Shown here: positions 16,941 to 25,708 of the stretch, piece by piece
How the letters are laid out: every line of letters begins with the position of its first letter
How positions within the stretch are numbered: position 1 is the first letter of the stretch
NCBI RefSeq assembly: GCF_024746795.1
Contig: NZ_CP080523.1
Location: 682,001 to 746,000 of the forward strand
Direction of reading: 5' to 3'
Length of the DNA: 64,000 bases
Origin: Mesorhizobium sp. AR10
GTDB lineage: Bacteria > Pseudomonadota > Alphaproteobacteria > Rhizobiales > Rhizobiaceae
Made by a program: the position numbers and the translations under genes
The notes under the pieces: model-generated
The model's database searches: none
What the model was told of the DNA's origin: nothing
The model's input: the letters and a program-made list of their open reading frames with translations, nothing else

Positions 16941-17387
16941 TCGTGAAGGACGTATTTACGCGGATCTTGGCAAGCGACGAAAACTCCGGCCTTCACGACT
17001 AGTATAATGCCTTTAAACAGGTGCCCCGGCACACGGTTATCCGGATATGTAGTTATCCCGATCAAATCAAGGATCAGTTTCTTAACAATGTGAGGCTCGC
17101 CTAGTTTTGGAATAAAATCGACCAACTCCTCCGTTGCCGTGTTAAGTTGCTCCCCACTCCGATCCATCGAATTCGGCCGCTACCTTTTGAACAGCCACCG
17201 CATCCTTGATTTTCTTTAGTGCCGCGATCTGCGCATCCGCAGTGGTAGGTGCGTCTTCGGCCGAATCTATAGCCTCAACGTCTGCCTTCATTTCCGCAAT
17301 GACTTTCGAGTGTACTGCTGCCTCAACTCGGGTCTCTTTACCGATCTTTCCTTTCAGTTTCGGCCACGCTCTGCGGAACTCCCGCAT
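16886..17387 (-). pseudogene. Possible frameshifted hypothetical gene
   Basis: Two minus-strand frames overlap by 26 bases: 17387-17142 (reading GKIGKETRVEAAVHSKVIAE, then ALKKIKDAVAVQKVAAEFDG) and 17167-16886 (EQLNTATEELVDFIPKLG, LIGITTYPDNRVPGHLFKG). Both have plausible composition and would join by one frameshift. No family recognised and the 3' end overlaps the restriction relic, so this is uncertain. Confidence 0.3.
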
Positions 17388-17559
17388 CGCCCGATTTCCA
17401 ACTCCGACTTCCTGCTGGCGGAAGGCGTAACAAGCTTATTAGGAAAGTTGGAGAAAAAGGCGATTTCAGGCCGAATCCTGCTTTTCACGCTCAAACAAAA
17501 TATTGAATTTCATTTTCTTTTTGCTAGGCTTGAGATCGGTCTTTTCTGGGGGTGGGGTG

Positions 17560-19044
17560 ATGGCTATTCGGCGAGACGCGGCAACTCTTGGTGCTGGTTG
17601 GAATAAGACTCTAGTCAATTATGCTCTCGCGGTTCGCGCACTGGACAAATTGCCATTCGATAATCGCAACTCCTGGCGCTTTCTTGGGGCGATGCACGGG
17701 TTCGACGCACAACTATGGGGATCGGTCGGGTTGCTGTCCGACGGAGAACAGATCCCGGCTGACATCAACGGCGACTATGGCAACCAGTGCCAGCACGCGA
17801 GCTGGTATTTCGTTGCGTGGCACCGCGGCTATGTTGGCGCGTTTGAGGCTGTCGTGGCGGCTAAGGTCAAGGAACTGACCGGCGACGACTGGGCGCTGCC
17901 CTATTGGAACTACCTCGATTCGTCCAATGCCGACGCGCGCAAACTGCCACAGGCATTCCTAGCCGACACTATGCCCGACGGTACGGAAAATCCGTTGAAA
18001 TATTATGGCGGGACAGCGATGCGCGACGCTGCCGTGACCGCGATCAAACCGGGGTCGCGCGACAAGTTCGACCTCGATTCGATGGACGAAGATGATTTTT
18101 TGGTCGGCAACCAGGGCGGGATAGGTTTCGGCGGAGGCATTTCGGGTGGGTTCATCCAGTTCGGCAACTGGACCGGAGATCTCGAGAGCAACCCGCATAA
18201 CATCGTTCACGTGCTGGTAGGCCGAGGCGGCGGCTGGATCGGCGATCCGATCACGGCGGGCATCGATCCATTGTTCTGGCTTCACCATTGCAACATCGAC
18301 CGGTTGTGGCAAGCTTGGATGGGCGCGCCCGGCAAGCATATGGTCAACGACCCGCGCTGGTACCATGGGCCGGCCGACCGCGCGTTCATCATGCCAGTCG
18401 TGGGCGGCAACAAACCCGGAATCAGCTTCGGCGGGCAGGATTGCCTTGCAGAGGGTCTGTTCTTCCCGCAATACGACGATCTCACCAAGGGAACAGGGGT
18501 CACTCAAGGAGTTCAAGCCGTGGCGCGCGTCAGCATGGGGCCATCGGAAAGCCAGACGGTTGAAGTGATTGGCGCCAACGCCGGACCTGTCCGGGTGAGC
18601 GCTGAGCCTGCCATGACCGAAGTCGCGGTCGACTTGCCGCGGGCCAATGCGGCGGTGATGTCGATGGGGGTGACCGAGCTAGGCGAGGTAGTCTCGCGGC
18701 TCTATCTTGCGCTCGAATCGGTAAAGGGTAACCTCGCGTCGGGCATGCTCGATGTCTACCTTGATCTGCCCGAAGGGGCGAAGCCGGAGGAGCACGCCGA
18801 GAAGCATGTCGGCAGCGTGGCGCTTTTCGGGCTCAACGTCGCTTCGAAGCCGGATGGTCCGCACGGCGGCAATGGGCTGAGCTACACCATCGACGTTACC
18901 GACCAAGCAAAACAGTTCACCGCAGCGGGCTTGGGCAAAGGCCTGCTCAAGGTCACGCTGCAAACACGCGACGGCCATTCGGGTGACGCCACGATCACGG
19001 TCGGCCGGTTAAGCCTGATCAAGCGCACCGGCAAAGTCGGTTGA
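17560..19044 (+). CDS. Tyrosinase family copper enzyme with C-terminal beta domain
   Basis: 494 residues from ATG 17560. Type-3 copper ligands are visible: CuA His46 (AMHGFD), His79 and His88 (FVAWHRGYV), CuB His213 and His217 (NPHNIVH) and the LHHCNIDRLW motif (His242/243). Residues about 340-494 form a beta-rich domain like those that cap bacterial tyrosinase/polyphenol oxidases. No signal peptide, so it may be cytoplasmic or exported in complex. It would oxidise phenols to quinones with O2. The DUF2182 gene follows after 16 bases and then a caspase-like gene, apparently one operon. Confidence 0.9.
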   Translation: MAIRRDAATLGAGWNKTLVNYALAVRALDKLPFDNRNSWRFLGAMHGFDAQLWGSVGLLSDGEQIPADINGDYGNQCQHASWYFVAWHRGYVGAFEAVVAAKVKELTGDDWALPYWNYLDSSNADARKLPQAFLADTMPDGTENPLKYYGGTAMRDAAVTAIKPGSRDKFDLDSMDEDDFLVGNQGGIGFGGGISGGFIQFGNWTGDLESNPHNIVHVLVGRGGGWIGDPITAGIDPLFWLHHCNIDRLWQAWMGAPGKHMVNDPRWYHGPADRAFIMPVVGGNKPGISFGGQDCLAEGLFFPQYDDLTKGTGVTQGVQAVARVSMGPSESQTVEVIGANAGPVRVSAEPAMTEVAVDLPRANAAVMSMGVTELGEVVSRLYLALESVKGNLASGMLDVYLDLPEGAKPEEHAEKHVGSVALFGLNVASKPDGPHGGNGLSYTIDVTDQAKQFTAAGLGKGLLKVTLQTRDGHSGDATITVGRLSLIKRTGKVG

Positions 19045-19060
19045 TACGCGGGGCGCGGCT

Positions 19061-19837
19061 ATGACCGGTATGATCGAGCACTTTCGCCGCCCACCGTGGC
19101 CAGCGCTGCTGGGTGTCAGCGCAGCCGGCTACGTGCTCTGGCTGTTGGGCTCGATCGGCGTTCTCCCGGCTGCCGTGTGCGGTCCCGGTGGAGGAGGTTG
19201 GCCCGGTGGCGTTGAACTGTGGGAGGTAGTCGCGGCTACGCTCACGCTCAACTCGCCCGGATCCCTGGTGACAGGTTGGAGTATGATGCTTGTGGCGATG
19301 ATGCCGCCTTTGGTGGCGGCGCCGATTGTGCATGTCCAGCAATCGAGCCTGGTACGGCGCAGGGCACGTGCCGTCGCCGGCTTCCTTGTAGGCTATTCGA
19401 TGGTATGGCTCGCCATGGGCGTCCCGCTCGGATTGCTCGCAATGCAAGCGCAAGCCGCCTTTGGCTCTTTGGCATTCCCGCTTGCCGTCGCCGTGGCGTT
19501 GATATGGAGCGCGAGCCCTGCCCACCGACGGTTACTCAATCGCGCCCATCGCCTACCACCGATCAGCCTGTTCGGCATGCGCGCGGACGGTGATTGCCTT
19601 GTCTTCGGAATCGACCACGGCCTGCTGTGTGCCGCCACCTGCTGGGCATGGATGCTGGTGCCTCTGCTGGGCGGAGGCTGGCATTTTGCGGCGATGCTGG
19701 CGACCGGAACGATCCTGCTGGCCGAGCGGCTGAGCTTGCCCCGGACGGCACAGTGGCGCATGCCCGTGGCCATGGCGCTTGCTCTGCGCCTGCGCGCGCA
19801 CCTCTTTCCGCTCGTATTGAACCGGCGCCATGGCTAG
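19061..19837 (+). CDS. DUF2182 integral membrane protein
   Basis: 258 residues with about six to seven hydrophobic segments. The family core is visible: WSMMLVAMMPPLVAAPIVHV in the middle, and HGLLCAATCWAWMLVPLLGG near the end. DUF2182 proteins are predicted metal-binding membrane proteins, and the Met and Cys residues in these segments suit copper. Its position between a tyrosinase and a caspase-like gene, with an eight-base overlap to the latter, suggests it delivers copper or anchors the complex. This is inference. Confidence 0.85.
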   Translation: MTGMIEHFRRPPWPALLGVSAAGYVLWLLGSIGVLPAAVCGPGGGGWPGGVELWEVVAATLTLNSPGSLVTGWSMMLVAMMPPLVAAPIVHVQQSSLVRRRARAVAGFLVGYSMVWLAMGVPLGLLAMQAQAAFGSLAFPLAVAVALIWSASPAHRRLLNRAHRLPPISLFGMRADGDCLVFGIDHGLLCAATCWAWMLVPLLGGGWHFAAMLATGTILLAERLSLPRTAQWRMPVAMALALRLRAHLFPLVLNRRHG

Positions 19838-21851
19838 GCGTGCCTGCTTGGCTATAGGCGTCGGCATCGTCGACCCACCCACGCCAGGCTCGGCGATGAA
19901 GTTCGGCTATCTCAGCGGTGCCCCGATCGCGGCCAAGAACCTCGGCGAATGGGCCCGCAGCGCGGGCTTCGGCGACGCCAATGTGCGGATCGTGACTGAC
20001 GAATACATCGGCAACAAGCCCAACCCGGTTACCCGCGAGCGGGTTCAGGCCGCGGTGGATGAGCTTTTCCCGGACGCAGCGGAGACGGTCAGCCACCTGA
20101 TCCTCGGGTTCTGCGGCCACGGTCTCACCGATGAGAACATCAAGGCGATTTCCTGGCTGTTCAGCGATTCGCTGGCGCAGAAATACCGGGTCAAGGCAGA
20201 CCTGTTCTATTCGGAGCTGCTCTTGCACGGCATCGAGCGGCTTACCTTGGTGAGCGACGCCTGCCGCGAGGCACCCAAGGATGTGAATCTGCAGCGGCTC
20301 GACGCGGTGCGCGGGATCGTCGTCCAGGGTCAGCAAGTTGACAGCCCGCGGTTCGACAGCTTGGTTGCCTGCCAAGATACCCAACTGGGGTTCATGGTCG
20401 CCGAGCAGAACAATCCGGCCAAACCCGGCAAGTGTGTATTTTCTGGCGTGGTCGCGGACGCCCTGTGGGGGAGTGAGCCATCGGCGTTCGACGGCGACCG
20501 GATCACGGTGCGCAGCCTGGGCGATTGCCTTCAGGAACGCACGCCCAAAGTGGCCGAAAAGTACCGCCTCAAGCTATTTCCCGACTGCATGACCAACCCG
20601 GCGCCGGCGATCCTCTACGATAAGGCCGCGGCGCCGGCGGGCCCGCCAGTCCTGCAGGCATGGCCGGCCGTGGGAACGTCATCGGTGATGGGGATGATCG
20701 AGAAGGCCGCAGTGGCCCCGGTCGATGCTACTAAGGTGCTCCAGCGGTTCAACACCGACGCCGATTTTCGCGCCGACGTTCTTAGCGTCGGGCACACGCC
20801 GCTGCCCGGCGAAGCCGTCTTCGTGGGCTTGCCCAAGGCGAGCGCCCCGGTCGTGAGAGGGCTCGTCGTGCTTCAGGCCGATCGCGCCGCATGGGGGCCC
20901 AAAGCAAAGAGGTTCGAGCGCGGTCTAGTAGGTCGGTTGGCGGCTGAATCCGCTAAGAGCGCGCGCAACAAGGCAAGCGGCGACGTTGGGCGGAGCTTGA
21001 GCCAGCTCCGCACACCGGAGCAAGAAGGCCGCTCGAACCTGATCGTGGCCGAGGCCGGCGCGACAATTTGGTCCCGGCACGGCTTGGCGCTCGGCACTCG
21101 GACCCGCGCACGCGAGGGGTTCCGAGTTCCGGATTCCCCTGCCGGCGCGCCTAACCTCGTCGAACTCTCTGACGGAAGGTTCGTGCCGTGGGTGCCCTAC
21201 AGCGGGCTCTACACCGTCATGAAGCGCAGTCGGCTGGGCGACGTTTTCCAAGCCTACGGGATGCCGATCCCGGGCATGTCAGCCAACTTCACGAGCGGGG
21301 TCCGGACGCTGGCGGACTTCGCGTCGGGCCAGATCGTGCCGGGGGACGTGGCTCAGATCGCCGCCGGTTTGCGCGACGGCAAGCACCGCGATCCGGTGCT
21401 GGGGGTGATCTGCGCCTATCTCTATCGCGCCGTGGCGGACTTCGACAACATCCGGCGGATGGCATACTACTACGTGGACAATGCGCAGCCGGTCCCGTTC
21501 GACATCGTGCTCCTCGGCGAAATGAAGGTCGTGCGAGCTGCTGCTGGCGGGTTCACCGTTCACGTTCCAGCGGTGAAAGACGGAGACGAGTACGCCGCAA
21601 GGGGACTGCCAACCTATGCATTTGCGCAGACGCCAGCCATCATAGGGACGGTAGGGGGATGGTGTCCATGGCTTGGCATTGGTTGGGACTATGTCGGGGA
21701 ACCGCGCCAAGACTGGGCGGTGCTGGTGGAAGGCCTCGCCGAGCTGGCAAGCAAGGTCCAGCGTCGCGGTTTTACCTGGCTGCCGAAGCAGCAGGGACGT
21801 ATGTTGGCCCGGCAATGGGGGCTCGGGACGCCGATGCGTCATAGAGCGTAA
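19830..21851 (+). CDS. Caspase-like (peptidase C14) protein with large C-terminal domain
   Basis: 673 residues. The N-terminal 230 residues have the caspase fold hallmarks: a first strand ACLAIGVGIV, the catalytic His97 in LILGFCGHGLT and catalytic Cys145 in LTLVSDACRE. Residues about 300-673 form a region of unknown family with SDGRFVPWVPYSGLYTVMK and YLYRAVADFDNIRRMAYYY. Bacterial caspase homologues often work with a partner that triggers cleavage or cell death. Coupling to a tyrosinase and DUF2182 is unusual. Confidence 0.8.
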   Translation: MARRACLAIGVGIVDPPTPGSAMKFGYLSGAPIAAKNLGEWARSAGFGDANVRIVTDEYIGNKPNPVTRERVQAAVDELFPDAAETVSHLILGFCGHGLTDENIKAISWLFSDSLAQKYRVKADLFYSELLLHGIERLTLVSDACREAPKDVNLQRLDAVRGIVVQGQQVDSPRFDSLVACQDTQLGFMVAEQNNPAKPGKCVFSGVVADALWGSEPSAFDGDRITVRSLGDCLQERTPKVAEKYRLKLFPDCMTNPAPAILYDKAAAPAGPPVLQAWPAVGTSSVMGMIEKAAVAPVDATKVLQRFNTDADFRADVLSVGHTPLPGEAVFVGLPKASAPVVRGLVVLQADRAAWGPKAKRFERGLVGRLAAESAKSARNKASGDVGRSLSQLRTPEQEGRSNLIVAEAGATIWSRHGLALGTRTRAREGFRVPDSPAGAPNLVELSDGRFVPWVPYSGLYTVMKRSRLGDVFQAYGMPIPGMSANFTSGVRTLADFASGQIVPGDVAQIAAGLRDGKHRDPVLGVICAYLYRAVADFDNIRRMAYYYVDNAQPVPFDIVLLGEMKVVRAAAGGFTVHVPAVKDGDEYAARGLPTYAFAQTPAIIGTVGGWCPWLGIGWDYVGEPRQDWAVLVEGLAELASKVQRRGFTWLPKQQGRMLARQWGLGTPMRHRA

Positions 21852-22366
21852 TGACCGCTGCAGCCTCGGGTTTGGTACATGGCAAACCGCCCGAAGCGAA
21901 ACTTCGGAAACGGACTGGCCGCTCCGGCCCCAAGCGGTCTGTGTACGGTTCCCCAATTAGGGATCGAGCCTTCCTGCAAGCTTTTCGAGCTTTCTGGATC
22001 GCGCCTAGTCGGAATTGAGTGAGGAGGCATCGACTTCCTGGGCGCGTGCCTTCCTGATCGTGAACGTCAGCACGAAACCCCTATAGTTCAATGTGCTGAA
22101 CGGCGGCTATGCGCCTCTTCTGAGCCGCCCACCACGCGACACGCCGCGCTCGAAGCTGCCCTTGCTTCATCTCTACCGAGCGAACTGCCGCAAGGCGCGT
22201 TTACGCGGCATCATGGAATATTCAGAACTGCTCCCAGCCGCGGACCTTGATAGGCAGCGCCGCGGCAGGCATCCAGCACCAAGGTTGGACCAGCTTGCAG
22301 CCCTTCATCCCGGCGGCGGCTGCATTCGGTGCTGACAGGCCTGGTGCCCGCCCCGATAGACTAAGC
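21852..22366. other. Gene-free stretch
   Basis: About 515 bases between the caspase-like gene and the convergent opine-dehydrogenase gene. An 80-codon plus-strand frame at 22093 has no family features and skewed composition. No terminator with a clear T-tract was seen. Confidence 0.4.
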
Positions 22367-23467
22367 TCAATCGAGCAAGCGCATTAGCGATTCGATGTCT
22401 GGAAACGCCTGATCGAAGTCGGTCTCGTGGGTCGTCAAACAACAGCCCGGGGACGCAAATTGCGATCGCCTCCAATCGATGATCTCGTCGGCGACCGGCG
22501 TCTTCGCTCCCGCAAGGCGAAGTATCGAGCGCACGGTGGCAAGGCCGACATCGATATCCTCAGTGACGTAGGCAGAGGCCGGATCGAGTTCGATGGCGTC
22601 CCCGGCACACTTTGCAGGGATGGGGCGGCCGGCGAGGGCGGTTAGGCTACGGAAACGGTCCGTAAGAGTATGTTCGTCGTTCGCGTCGTATTGCAGAAGG
22701 ATCGGCGCAACGAACGACGTGTCTCGCGGGATCAGACGTCGCCCGTGCTGCAGCTCTTCGTCAAGCCGCAAAAGCAGCCTCGACGAGGGCAAATCCCAAT
22801 CGATGAAGAACTCCATTTCGAGGCGGTGACGTTTGACGTCCTTGCCGCCAAAGAGCGAATAAAGGCGAATGGGATTGACGATGGAGTTGGATGGGCTGAG
22901 TTCGACATTCACGTAGTGCGAAACAGGCACAGTGGGGACATCGAGCACGCGGGTCAGCAATTCACTGACGGCGCGGGACCGGCAGGCGGGCATAGTGCCG
23001 ACAAAGGTCTGCCGGCGGATGCCGCCTATCGTCACGCTGCGGCCAGGAATGTGGCTGCGGACGACAAACGGAATCCTCTGTGTTCCAAAAAGGCAAGAGG
23101 CGTGCGGAATGATGTTTCGGGCAGCGATGCCGAAACCTCCAAAGCCCGGTATGGCACCGACCACCATGCGCTCCGAAACATAAGCCGAAATTTGCTTGAG
23201 CATCACTGCAATTTGGGAGGCGGGCACGCAGACGGCGACAATGTCACTGCCTGGAATGCAATCGCCGGCCGACTGTGACACCATCTCCAGAGGCGCGGCA
23301 ATGCTCTGGCGGGATGGCAACCTGCCTCGAAGTTTATCTGACCACACTGCCGCGTCCGAGACCAACACGCGCACCGAATGGCCCAGATATCCGCTTATCA
23401 GGGCAATGGAATGCGCGATCGGCCCGTGTCCGCATACCGTTATCCTCAGCAAGGTCGGCCCTCGCAC
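22367..23467 (-). CDS. Opine dehydrogenase family protein 2
   Basis: 366 residues. Rossmann fold at the N terminus with GHGPIAHSIALISGYLGHSV, then an octopine/nopaline-dehydrogenase-type C-terminal domain (SNSIVNPIRLYSLFGG, EMEFFIDWDLPSSRLLLRLDEE). The family joins an amino group to a 2-oxo acid with NAD(P)H, as in opines and metallophores. The start appears to be GTG 23467, overlapping the upstream paralogue by 22 bases. It shares about the same layout with the upstream gene but is clearly divergent, so the two may form a heterodimer or act in sequence. Confidence 0.8.
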   Translation of the reverse strand: MRGPTLLRITVCGHGPIAHSIALISGYLGHSVRVLVSDAAVWSDKLRGRLPSRQSIAAPLEMVSQSAGDCIPGSDIVAVCVPASQIAVMLKQISAYVSERMVVGAIPGFGGFGIAARNIIPHASCLFGTQRIPFVVRSHIPGRSVTIGGIRRQTFVGTMPACRSRAVSELLTRVLDVPTVPVSHYVNVELSPSNSIVNPIRLYSLFGGKDVKRHRLEMEFFIDWDLPSSRLLLRLDEELQHGRRLIPRDTSFVAPILLQYDANDEHTLTDRFRSLTALAGRPIPAKCAGDAIELDPASAYVTEDIDVGLATVRSILRLAGAKTPVADEIIDWRRSQFASPGCCLTTHETDFDQAFPDIESLMRLLD

Positions 23468-24462
23468 ATTCGACCTTGATCATACCAGCGCACTATGGCT
23501 TCGCAATTCGGCATCGCGACGCCCCTGTTTCTGGCCAGTTCGACGATGTAGGAGAGACCTTCCCCGATATCTTCGCGGAAGAAGCGATGACTGCGGTCAA
23601 GTGCAGTGCCCTCTCCATCCAAGATACAGGGCAGACGCACTTCGCTCAGCCTTCTTTCATCTCGAATCTCACGGGTAAGCTCTGACGGGGACGGGGTCGG
23701 ACGACGATCCACAAGGGTGCGAATGAACTTTCTCGAGAGATTGGCGGCATCGCGCAGGGCTGCCAATTCCTTGTGCAGGGCGAGCAGCACCTTGGAAGCA
23801 CCGTCGTCCCAGTCCGCGTAAAACCTGTCGTTGCACGCCGGCCGAGGAGGTGTCGCACACTGGCTGCTGAAAAGGCGTGCGGGATGGATCAGCGGATTGC
23901 CCGGCGAAACGGAAACATATTCGAATTCCGGGGCCATCACAAAATGGAAAGGAAGCAGCGCCGACAACAGTACGCGAGCGCGGGCATTGTGGGCCGGGTT
24001 TACGGCGGCGGCGACGACTGAATTGCGGACGCCAATCAGTTCCACCGATGATCCGGGCTGACGGATCCGGCATATGATCGGGCTACGCTGAAGCCCTGCC
24101 GAAACCGCGTGAATTTTCAGATCAATCAATGATTGAGCGAACCGTCCGGTGCCTTCCCAACTTAGCAGCAGGGCGCAGTTCGCGATCCGGTCGGCGATCT
24201 CACCGAGGATGTCGTGTCTCGCAGGTGTCGGCACTGCCAAGACAATCATGTCGGCGTTGCGAACGGCGGTCCCGAGGTCGTTTTCGACGGTTGCCACGCC
24301 GATGGCGTAGGTGCCGTTTTCTCCAAAGCACATCAACTCTCGGCTTTGGGCTCGCTCCCAGCGCCTTCCCCAGAGGGCGACGTCCAGTTCAGGCCGGGCG
24401 CCAAGAATGGCAGCGAGCGTATGACCGACGCTGCCACTGCCGATGATCGCGACTTTGACCAA
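23446..24462 (-). CDS. Opine dehydrogenase family protein 1
   Basis: 338 residues, TTG start at 24462. GSGSVGHTLAAILGARPEL marks the NAD(P)-binding fold; the C-terminal domain includes NPLIHPARLFSS and FYADWDDGASKVLLALHKEL, matching the substrate domain of octopine/nopaline dehydrogenases and of its neighbour. Operon with a haem-oxygenase-like gene 38 bases upstream. Substrate unknown; the position equivalent to the catalytic His of octopine dehydrogenase falls in NPLIHP here, whereas the paralogue has NPIRLY. Confidence 0.82.
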   Translation of the reverse strand: MVKVAIIGSGSVGHTLAAILGARPELDVALWGRRWERAQSRELMCFGENGTYAIGVATVENDLGTAVRNADMIVLAVPTPARHDILGEIADRIANCALLLSWEGTGRFAQSLIDLKIHAVSAGLQRSPIICRIRQPGSSVELIGVRNSVVAAAVNPAHNARARVLLSALLPFHFVMAPEFEYVSVSPGNPLIHPARLFSSQCATPPRPACNDRFYADWDDGASKVLLALHKELAALRDAANLSRKFIRTLVDRRPTPSPSELTREIRDERRLSEVRLPCILDGEGTALDRSHRFFREDIGEGLSYIVELARNRGVAMPNCEAIVRWYDQGRMCEGRPC

Positions 24463-24500
24463 GGATGCCGCCCCTCGATATGGTGCCTCGCAGCTCGCCC

Positions 24501-25193
24501 TTACTGAAGCCTGGCATTCTCAAATTCGCCGAGTTCATCAAAATAGAGCCCGATGAATTTGGTAATTCCACCCAGTATTTCGACGGCCGCGAGCAGCTTG
24601 TCCGGACTGTCGATCAACACGGCCAGAACCTCCGTGACTGCCTCCGCATGGTTCAGATTTTCGTCGAGCGCCCGATGTGCCGAGGCCCCTCGAACGGCGT
24701 CGTCGCCGAACAGCGAGCGACCCCGGGCGATGATCGGGGCGGAACCTTCATCGGAGTTCTTCTCGGCCCAAAACGAATATACCACTACCGGCAGCGGACC
24801 GAACTCGCCAATGGCATGCCTGATGTAGGAGATCAGGGCTTCCGTGGCCTGGAATGGCTGCAGCTGCTCAACGTGCTCCCGCGCAATGCCCATCGCTTCG
24901 AGATCGCGCAGAAAATAGCGGTCATGAACGGCTTCCGAGCGGGCATAGCGCGACCAGGGCGTGGCAATTTCCGGGTGGTGTTGCTCGATCAGCTTTGTGG
25001 CGGCTGCATCCAGTTGGCGAAACCGCCGAATGCGCAGCACGTGTTCGGCGGCATGCCGAGCCAGAACGCTTCGCGAGAGGCGCCCCGGATCAACGGCAAA
25101 TCCGATGGAGGTTTCGGATGCGTCCCTGATCCTGGAAACCTGCTCACCAAGATTCAGGCTGAGGAAATGGTCGATCTGCTCGGTGGACAACAT
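24501..25193 (-). CDS. Haem-oxygenase-like diiron protein (iron-containing redox enzyme family)
   Basis: 230 residues, all-helical, with the HDO/TENA-like pattern: LARHAAEHVLRIRRF, KLIEQHHPEIATPWSRYARS, AVHDRYFLRDLEAMG and SEAVHD-type His/Glu residues that could ligate iron. This superfamily oxidises amino-acid-derived groups, for example in natural-product and N-oxygenation chemistry. It lies nine bases after a 75-residue gene and before two opine-dehydrogenase genes, suggesting a small biosynthetic operon. Confidence 0.7.
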   Translation of the reverse strand: MLSTEQIDHFLSLNLGEQVSRIRDASETSIGFAVDPGRLSRSVLARHAAEHVLRIRRFRQLDAAATKLIEQHHPEIATPWSRYARSEAVHDRYFLRDLEAMGIAREHVEQLQPFQATEALISYIRHAIGEFGPLPVVVYSFWAEKNSDEGSAPIIARGRSLFGDDAVRGASAHRALDENLNHAEAVTEVLAVLIDSPDKLLAAVEILGGITKFIGLYFDELGEFENARLQ

Positions 25194-25202
25194 CGAAACA
25201 TC

Positions 25203-25430
25203 CTATTTTACGATATCGAAACCGAACGGCAGCGTGGCTATGATCTTCTTGCCGCCAACGGATTTGGAGGATTTCTCGATCAGACCCTTGAGCTTTATCG
25301 AATGATTGAGAATTTCCGCCAGCGTATCCTTGTCTTCGGCCGATAGTCCGCATGCTTTGACCCGCTTCAGGACAGCTTTCAGTTCGCTGCTGGTGATTGG
25401 TTCGTGTGCGACGGATTTCTGCGTTGCCAT
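25203..25430 (-). CDS. Small protein preceding the diiron oxygenase
   Basis: 75 residues with an excellent AAGGAG ribosome site. Helical first part (SSELKAVLKRVKACGLSAED, DTLAEILNHSIKLKGLIEK) and a Gly/Lys-rich, then hydrophobic end (GGKKIIATLPFGFDIVK). The helical part faintly recalls the N terminus of some IS66 transposases. Being the first gene of a biosynthetic-looking operon, it could be a peptide substrate or carrier, which is speculation. Confidence 0.6.
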   Translation of the reverse strand: MATQKSVAHEPITSSELKAVLKRVKACGLSAEDKDTLAEILNHSIKLKGLIEKSSKSVGGKKIIATLPFGFDIVK

Positions 25431-25489
25431 TTCAATCTCCTTCGGTTGGGTTCAGTCCAAAATATTACTTCAGCTTGTATTGCCCGACC

Positions 25490-25708
25490 TCATCTCGCGA
25501 GCCAGTGCAGGAGCCAGACCATCGCAAGCACGAGCGCGCCGGCGCGCGGCGCGAAGCGCCGCAAGCCACGTTCGTACAGGGAGACCGACATCATGGCGGC
25601 CATGAACAGCAGCGAGTGGTCTGCCACCGCCAGTGGCAGCATCAGATGGCCGCACCTGGCAACGCAACTTCGTCCGTGCGCGGCGCCATAGCTGAAGGTC
25701 GAGACCAT
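25490..25708 (-). pseudogene. DUF2182 protein, C-terminal fragment
   Basis: The minus-strand frame reads SYGAAHGRSCVARCGHLML and HSLLFMAAMMSVSLYERG, then a final hydrophobic helix ending WLLHWLAR. This resembles the C-terminal third of DUF2182 proteins (compare HGLLCAATCWAWMLV in the complete copy at 19061). The rest of the protein is missing, and the upstream sequence belongs to another reading frame. Confidence 0.55.

Noticed and set aside
22093..22335. 80-codon plus-strand frame
   Set aside because: Composition is typical of random GC-rich sequence, no ribosome site, no similarity recognised.
25203..25430. IS66 transposase fragment
   Set aside because: Some resemblance to an IS66 N terminus, but the frame is complete with its own strong ribosome site and an ending unlike LRRLLFG-SEK; left as a small protein with a caution.
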